15,270 nucleotides of DNA from Phoronis ovalis (Eukaryota > Phoronida > Phoronidae). The position numbers and the translations under genes are program-made. The stretch lies in NCBI GenBank assembly GCA_028565635.1, contig JAOXYB010028334.1, positions 1-15,270 of the forward strand, written 5' to 3'. Positions within the stretch are counted from its first letter, which is position 1, and the number at the start of each line of letters is the position of its first letter. Below are positions 13,801 to 15,270 of this stretch, piece after piece. The notes beneath the pieces were generated by a model. The model was not told the DNA's origin. It ran no database searches and worked only from the letters and a program-made list of their open reading frames with translations.

Positions 13801-14345
13801 AGACTGAACAATACAGTCTTAGTTGCACCATTTTTATGTTTTATGAGCCCACTATGAGATTGACACTTGACTAATTAGTCATCAGCCAATCAAGAGTTGC
13901 TTTTATAGATTGTTCCTAACTCACATTAATACAACTTGAAGCATGAATTGTTTCGAAAAAAAAAGAGGTAGAAATATCAGCATCTAGACGATATTTTACC
14001 AGGTACACCGCATAGAGCATGAACACAACTGTAACATAAACAAAATACATGTATGACTTATGTTACACATACAATTAAATCAAAGTAAATAGTCAAATTA
14101 TAGATATTCAACTTGAGGGAATATTCAAAATTATATTGCAACATTTTCAAAGTCGGTTTACATTTCTGCCAAACAGCAGTTTTCACATACAAAAAAATTA
14201 GAACTACACTGCGGGTAGTTGTACCTTCTATTTCCCTTATATGGTGAAAAGATCCATCTTTTCCAGCTCTTCTAACATGTAGAAGTTTAACATTATTCTT
14301 TCCATAACATGTCTCTACAAACTCAAAGTTGTCGCTGGATGCCAT
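10865..14345 (-). CDS. UOX: Urate oxidase (uricase), complete, 7 coding exons, peroxisomal
   Basis: Uricase (EC 1.7.3.3) is a cofactor-free oxidase that turns urate and O2 into 5-hydroxyisourate and H2O2 in peroxisomes. Coding exons, in minus order: 14345-14225, 13748-13633, 12683-12567, 12066-11988, 11740-11554, 11432-11309, 11035-10865. Introns are GT-AG, phases 1,0,0,1,2,0, giving 304 aa (rodent enzyme 303). Landmarks are YGK (Lys16), VVPTDTQKNTVYVLAK (Thr64, Asp65), KTTQSAF (Phe166), TDRVFST (Arg183), SSVQQT (Gln232), PNKHYHSFDLS (Asn258, His260) and the C-terminal SKL, a type-1 peroxisome signal. These match the urate-binding and catalytic residues known from fungal uricase, so the enzyme should be active. 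The start has a TAA one codon upstream and a good context (G at -3 and +4). A few extra residues occur after RRAGKDG compared with mammals. Intron 2 carries a TIR element. Identification is very secure. Confidence 0.97.
12067..12566 (-). other. Uricase intron 3
   Basis: This is a 500-bp phase-0 intron, donor gtaat and acceptor ttcag. It is AT-rich and nothing else is recognised. Confidence 0.85.
12747..12771 (+). repeat. Left terminal inverted repeat of the intron-2 element
   Basis: These 25 bp pair with 13425-13448 and are preceded by TA at 12745-12746. Confidence 0.85.
13425..13448 (-). repeat. Right terminal inverted repeat of the intron-2 element
   Basis: These 24 bp pair with 12747-12771 and are followed by TA at 13449-13450. 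Confidence 0.85.
13749..14224 (-). other. Uricase intron 1
   Basis: This is a 476-bp phase-1 intron, donor gtaca and acceptor ttacag. It is AT-rich and I see no additional feature. Confidence 0.85.
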
Positions 14346-15270
14346 TTCTTAAAAATCCAAATCACTATCAGTTAAAATATGCTAGCAAGTCTGTCACATA
14401 AACCAAGTCACAAGTTGAATAAGGCTTGCAAACATTTCAATGCCCGTTATTTAGAAGTGACAAAAAATAAATGAAATACACTTTTCAGCACAAGTTGAAT
14501 TAAATATCACCAATATGTTTTTAATAGCTTAGATGTTCGAAATGCATTCATGGTGACTGTATTATGTGATGCCAACCCCTTGTTCAGTCTCCACTTTTAC
14601 TGTGGTGTACCTCTTTTATGTTTATTTAACACTTTGTACCATAAGAATTGCTTTTCGCAAACTAATTTTTACCATGTGGTATATATTTTCAGTAAATAAT
14701 TACAAAAGAGTGAAAGTATTCTTGGGTGTAAATTTGTAGAATTTTGTTTACTGTTTATTTAACACTTTGTACCATAAGAATTGCTTTTCGCAAACTAATT
14801 TTTACCATGTGGTATATATTTTCAGTACATAATTGCAAAAGAGTGAAAGTATTCTTGGGTGTAAATTTGTAGAATTTTGTTTACTGTGTTATGCACATGG
14901 CCAATTGGTATGATCACAGATTTGTAAGAAATGCAACTTTCAAGTTTAAGCAAAGTATATAACATTCTAAAATTTTGATAAATTTATATTACATAACTTT
15001 TCACTGGACAAAATCTGCTACCTTACATAAAAATTCAATTATTTCAAACTAATTATGTAGAAGTATTAAAGTCTTTAAGTATTTTACTACCAGAGGTTCT
15101 ATTGAACATATCACAGTAGTTTGAGTGTGACGACACCTGGTAGATGAAACAATGAAACAAACGTGCATAATACAAATCAGTCAAGTAAATAAATAACGGG
15201 CAAAAGGTTTAAAGCGCACAGTGCGAGATAAAAACCACTACTATAAACTATCCTATATATATATAAACTA
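14346..15270. other. Uricase upstream region
   Basis: It should contain the uricase 5' UTR and promoter, but no TATA box or start site can be placed with confidence. No coding exon is seen on either strand. It holds a 133-bp tandem duplication (14619-14884) and ends in a short TA run (about 15253-15264). Confidence 0.55.
14619..14884. repeat. Tandem duplication, two 133-bp copies, upstream of uricase
   Basis: Copy 1 is 14619-14751 and copy 2 is 14752-14884. They are the same length and differ at only two positions that I can find, both just after the shared ttttcagta segment (cagtaaataattac versus cagtacataattgc). The high identity implies a recent duplication. It starts about 275 bp upstream of the uricase ATG. 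Confidence 0.92.

Overview
This window is eukaryotic nuclear DNA from an animal. It is AT-rich, and its three genes are split by GT-AG introns of about 120 to 2,050 bp. There is no sign of bacterial operons, ribosome binding sites or a CRISPR array. Three complete protein-coding genes can be rebuilt exon by exon, all with open frames, matching intron phases and near-standard family lengths. The compact genes, an intact uricase and the intronic mobile elements suggest an invertebrate, plausibly a mollusc or another lophotrochozoan. That placement is an inference; no sequence here proves a species.

Layout: (1) 1-1320, non-coding DNA downstream of ALAD. (2) 1321-6079, minus strand: ALAD (delta-aminolevulinic acid dehydratase / porphobilinogen synthase), 8 coding exons, 328 aa, with zinc cysteines and both catalytic lysines present. 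(3) 6080-6322, a 243-bp head-to-head gap that probably holds promoter elements for both flanking genes. (4) 6323-9839, plus strand: SNAPIN (BLOC-1/BORC subunit), 4 coding exons, 135 aa. Its 2-kb first intron holds a GC-rich block, an antisense protein-like relic with a frameshift, and a fold-back element with perfect 42-bp arms. (5) 9840-10864, tail-to-tail intergenic DNA. (6) 10865-14345, minus strand: urate oxidase (uricase), 7 coding exons, 304 aa, with the catalytic residues present and a C-terminal SKL peroxisome signal. Its intron 2 carries a 702-bp element with terminal inverted repeats flanked by TA. (7) 14346-15270, the uricase upstream region, with a near-perfect 133-bp tandem duplication.

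The three genes do not form a pathway. ALAD makes porphobilinogen for heme in the cytosol, SNAPIN acts in lysosome-related organelle and vesicle traffic, and uricase oxidises urate in peroxisomes. I see no new multi-gene system. The points most worth following are the intronic mobile elements, the unidentified antisense coding relic, a uORF that overlaps the ALAD start codon, and a substitution at an ALAD position known to affect its quaternary structure.
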